64,000 nucleotides of DNA, taken from contig CALJKJ010000018.1 in NCBI GenBank assembly GCA_937973685.1, positions 239,446-303,445 on the forward strand, read 5' to 3'. The notes beneath the pieces were generated by a model. That model ran no database searches. It was not told the origin of the DNA and saw only the letters and a program-made list of their open reading frames with translations. A program made the translations under genes and the position numbers. Of the stretch, positions 61,983-64,000 are shown in pieces (position 1 is the first letter of the stretch; each line of letters begins with the position of its first letter). The DNA comes from an uncultured Flavobacteriales bacterium. Its GTDB lineage: Bacteria; Bacteroidota; Bacteroidia; Flavobacteriales_D; Crocinitomicaceae.

Positions 61983-62699
61983 TCACCTTACCACCACATG
62001 AAAACACGGTTGAAATCGTTCATATAGCACCCAGCATTTCTTTTCATTGCGCATATCGATCAAAGTTGCAGCTAATTGTTCTTTCAGGTAATTAACCACT
62101 TCTTCAGAAAACGATTGATTATCTGAGTCGTGAAAGGTATCGTATGCAATATCGATGGTCGTACCGTGCAGGTGCGTACTGTTTTTTGTAGCATTTCGAT
62201 TAATGCGCCGCAAGCGTTTCAGGGAGTGTTCTGTGCGTAATAACGAAGTGAGTTCAAACTTGGCATTGGCCAAAGAAGTATTTGCTAGTCGCTGCTGAAA
62301 TCGTTGACCAAGTTCGGTGAGAAATTGTTTAACTGCGGATACAGCAAAGGGGTAGGAGTGCGTTAATTGCGCTACAGTGAAATAAGCACTCGAGTCGATA
62401 CGAACTATTTTATGGTGATCGAAGAGCCATTGGATTCCTTTTGTGGTCTTCAGCCTTGTATGAATTCCATTATTGAAAGACATTTGCCAATGATGAGCAA
62501 CTTTATCATTGAGAACAGCTGAATAATCAACTGGGGGAATACAGCTAACGGATGCAGCAGGCTGATAGTTTTTTTCAGGTTCAAACCAACCAGTTAAAAA
62601 TTGGGTTGTTTGCTGAGGAAAAACAAAAAAAGTAAGCAGCGCAATTGCCCAAACAAGTAATAATTTATGGAGCAAACGGAAGCGTTTTTTATGAATCAT
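61983..62699 (-). CDS. DUF5715 protein with M15-like metallopeptidase motifs
   Basis: I use the ATG at 62699 (238 aa, MIHKKRFRLLHK), since a -7 box at 62729-62722 would leave only 4 bases before the alternative ATG at 62717. One membrane helix follows (about 12-28), so the rest is periplasmic. The C-terminal half has THLHGTTIDIAY (His and Asp spaced as zinc ligands of D-Ala-D-Ala carboxypeptidase/VanY-like M15 enzymes) and a final CFHVVVR supplying a third His. RTEHSLKRLRRIN is typical of DUF5715. Peptidoglycan cleavage is therefore plausible but unproven. Confidence 0.75.
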   Translation of the reverse strand: MIHKKRFRLLHKLLLVWAIALLTFFVFPQQTTQFLTGWFEPEKNYQPAASVSCIPPVDYSAVLNDKVAHHWQMSFNNGIHTRLKTTKGIQWLFDHHKIVRIDSSAYFTVAQLTHSYPFAVSAVKQFLTELGQRFQQRLANTSLANAKFELTSLLRTEHSLKRLRRINRNATKNSTHLHGTTIDIAYDTFHDSDNQSFSEEVVNYLKEQLAATLIDMRNEKKCWVLYERFQPCFHVVVR

Positions 62700-62721
62700 A
62701 GCAATTTGACGAAGCATAAAA

Positions 62722-62729
62722 CAAAAATA
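62722..62729 (-). promoter_or_regulatory. -7 box TATTTTTG for the DUF5715 gene
   Basis: Minus-strand TAnnTTTG match; 22 bases before ATG 62699, 4 before ATG 62717. Confidence 0.45.
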
Positions 62730-62859
62730 AGCGTAAAAAGCACCGGATTAAGTCAGGTCGTGACTGACTTTTACACAACTTTTCAAGATGCGTATTTCCT
62801 TTAAATCAGTTGCTTACCGCAGGGTCGTTATTTTTTTTAAAATTATTTGAAAAAAATAG

Positions 62860-62890
62860 TTGGATAAAAGTAAAAGATGCCTATCTTTGC
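62860..62890 (+). promoter_or_regulatory. tRNA-Lys promoter (TTG -33, TATCTTTGC -7)
   Basis: TTG at 62860-62862, 19-base spacer, TATCTTTGC at 62882-62890 followed by ACCC. Same elements and spacing as the rpmH promoter. A short palindrome ACAGTTAAACTGT (62901-62913) lies in the leader. Confidence 0.75.
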
Positions 62891-62925
62891 ACCCGCAATG
62901 ACAGTTAAACTGTTGGAGCAGGTAA

Positions 62926-62998
62926 GATTCCGTAGCTCAGCTGGTAGAGCAATACACTTTTAATGTATGGGCCCTGGGTTCGAATCCCAGCGGGATCA
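62926..62998 (+). tRNA. tRNA-Lys (anticodon TTT)
   Basis: A 73-base cloverleaf: acceptor GATTCCG with CGGGATC (one T-G pair), D arm GCTC...GAGC, anticodon stem ATACA/TGTAT around loop CTTTTAA (anticodon TTT), T arm CTGGG-TTCGAAT-CCCAG, discriminator A. CCA is not encoded. It has its own promoter and terminator. Its 3' end faces the recombinase gene and is the probable attachment site of the element that begins here. Confidence 0.96.
62976..62998 (+). other. Putative attachment site (tRNA-Lys 3' end)
   Basis: The T arm and acceptor 3' half of tRNA genes are common recombination cores for tyrosine recombinases. The recombinase gene begins 262 bases downstream. No second copy of this stretch is seen in the window, so the far end would lie to the right. 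Placement is inference. Confidence 0.4.
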
Positions 62999-63000
62999 CA

Positions 63001-63029
63001 AAAAGCCTCCTTTTAAGGGGGCTTTTTTT
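63001..63029 (+). terminator. Rho-independent terminator after tRNA-Lys
   Basis: 12-bp stem AAAAGCCTCCTT / AAGGGGGCTTTT with one T-G pair (63001-63012 with 63015-63026), then TTT. Confidence 0.88.
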
Positions 63030-63120
63030 ATTAAACACCCCCAAATTTAAGGATTTACGCACTTATAAGAGGTTTCTTCTCTAATCGTAAACTCAAATAA
63101 ATTCAATTAAATACAAATAA

Positions 63121-63169
63121 TCAGCTAGCTATACAGCTAGCAGAATTTTTAAACTATCTTGCTAGCTGA
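63121..63169. repeat. GCTAGC inverted-repeat cluster
   Basis: TCAGCTAGC (63121-63129) is repeated inverted as GCTAGCTGA (63161-63169), and a third copy CAGCTAGC lies at 63134-63141. All are in the otherwise non-coding 230 bases between the tRNA terminator and the recombinase, where a regulator or recombination accessory sites are expected. Confidence 0.65.
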
Positions 63170-63259
63170 AAACATCGTACCCCTTGGTATCATTGTGTTT
63201 TAGAACTGTTTCAATTTGATGTAAAGAACAAATGAAACAGCAATTTTTAAACAATAATT

Positions 63260-64000
63260 ATGATAGCGAATACAAAATTTCATGTGTTTTTTTATTTGAA
63301 CAAGCAAAGACAGAAAAACAAGCTTTATCAGTTGTACATTAAAATCTATGTTGACAGTGCTCGTGCTGAAATAGCTACAACACATTTCATCGATTTAAAA
63401 GATTGGGATGGTGTTAAATTTCGTGTGAAACCAACTGCAAAAAATGCACTTTTCTTAAATAGTTATATTGATAATGTGAAAAGCAAAATCAATCATTTGT
63501 TTATCAAAGCAGTAGGCTCAAACGAACCGGTTTCTGCTAAAATCCTAAAAGCAAGTTTCACAGGGATTGATGCAGCCCCCAAACACAAAACCATTCTCCA
63601 GGCCTACGAGTACCACAACCTCAAAATGCAAGACCTTGTCAAAGTTGGTAAGGTAGTACAGGCAACCGTAAAGCGTCACGAGATAACGATGAACAAAGTG
63701 AAAAAGTTCATCGAAAAGCGTTACAAAACAAATGACAAGGCACTGCCTGAGTTGCGCCTGGCATTTGTGACCGAGTTTGAGCATTTCTTGTTGACAGTCG
63801 AAAAAGTCCAAAACAACACAGCGCACAAGTACATTAAAAACTTAAAGAAAATCGTCAATATGGCGGTTGGTTTAGATTGGATTCCTTCCAATCCATTCAA
63901 TAATTTCAGGTGTTCGTATCATAGTCCGGAACGCGATATATTAAATCAAAGCGATTTAGATGTATTGATGAATAAGAAATTTGCAACCGAACGTTTACGA
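63260..64000 (+). CDS. Tyrosine recombinase/integrase, N-terminal part (runs off the right edge)
   Basis: The 247 visible codons show no stop. The protein opens MIANTKFHVFFYLNK with an Arm-type DNA-binding beta domain (about 1-90; LYIKIYVDSARAEI, FIDLKDWD), followed by the SAM-like core-binding domain (about 110-215; ATVKRHEITMNKVKKFIEK, AHKYIKNLKKIVNMAVGLDWI, NPF) and the first residues of the catalytic domain (LNQSDLDVLMNKKF). The window ends before the first catalytic Arg. The layout is that of Bacteroidota integrases carried by integrative elements. From about 63550 it uses GCC, CTG, GTC and AAG codons more than its neighbours, in keeping with horizontal origin. Confidence 0.88.
   Translation, partial: MIANTKFHVFFYLNKQRQKNKLYQLYIKIYVDSARAEIATTHFIDLKDWDGVKFRVKPTAKNALFLNSYIDNVKSKINHLFIKAVGSNEPVSAKILKASFTGIDAAPKHKTILQAYEYHNLKMQDLVKVGKVVQATVKRHEITMNKVKKFIEKRYKTNDKALPELRLAFVTEFEHFLLTVEKVQNNTAHKYIKNLKKIVNMAVGLDWIPSNPFNNFRCSYHSPERDILNQSDLDVLMNKKFATERLR

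Noticed and set aside
1..62700. A complete novel defence or mobile system in the core part of the window
   Set aside because: All larger genes match known housekeeping, envelope or secretion families; only small associations of unknown genes remain, and these are listed as findings.

Overview
The window is chromosomal DNA of a low-GC member of the Bacteroidota, most likely Flavobacteriales and possibly a Fluviicola/Crocinitomicaceae-type organism; the family assignment is inference. The phylum call rests on type IX secretion (PorT, and cargo with type A and type B C-terminal sorting domains), a TamL-type outer-membrane lipoprotein, TlpA proteins with long N-terminal extensions, a fused CcsBA protein, bacillithiol and menaquinone genes, and many promoters with the Bacteroidota -7 box TAnnTTTG. 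Nearly everything up to 62.7 kb looks like core genome. I found no CRISPR array, no rRNA, no IS element and no obvious defence system.

Layout. 1-10 kb: a partial transglutaminase-like gene, then minus-strand genes: a rhodanese-thioredoxin fusion and a tightly packed run lpxK-punA-gatB-tlpA-tlpA-lpxH-M14 peptidase that mixes lipid A synthesis, translation, purine salvage and envelope thiol chemistry. 10-16.7 kb: a Nif3-family/zinc-ribbon pair, cytochrome c assembly (ccsBA) with bacillithiol deacetylase bshB1, and a glutathione peroxidase. 16.7-19 kb (minus): a GH25 lysozyme, hydroxybutyryl-CoA dehydrogenase and a PH-like membrane protein. 19-30 kb (mostly plus): aminotransferase, heptose kinase, ubiE-porT-FAD protein, trmH (minus), tamL, fbaA-accD. 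30-36 kb: a secreted unknown, rpsO, pnp, a DUF1456 protein, and a coupled pair made of a lysozyme-like protein and a phosphodiester glycosidase.

36-42 kb (minus): two large type IX cargo proteins (one with SprB-like repeats) and an MsbA-like ABC exporter. 42-47.4 kb (plus): rpmH, threonine aldolase, and four genes around a TonB-dependent receptor. 47.4-54 kb: a CYTH protein, then a six-gene plus-strand run (polysaccharide deacetylase, FemAB/GNAT-like transferase, SDR, membrane NDP-sugar dehydratase, thioesterase, MORN-repeat protein) that looks like glycan modification. 54-58 kb (minus): GreA-like protein, GT4 glycosyltransferase, secreted serine hydrolase, cysteine desulfurase. 58-62.7 kb: recF-dciA, panB-pseudouridine synthase, two single-domain rhodaneses, an AATCTT repeat tract and an M15-like DUF5715 protein.

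The right edge changes character. A tRNA-Lys(TTT) with a strong promoter and terminator is followed by a non-coding stretch with GCTAGC inverted repeats, then the start of a tyrosine recombinase that runs off the window with more GC-rich codon use than its neighbours. This looks like the left end of a tRNA-integrated element. Any novel accessory system is most likely beyond base 64000; inside the window the most unusual items are small gene associations, not a complete new system.
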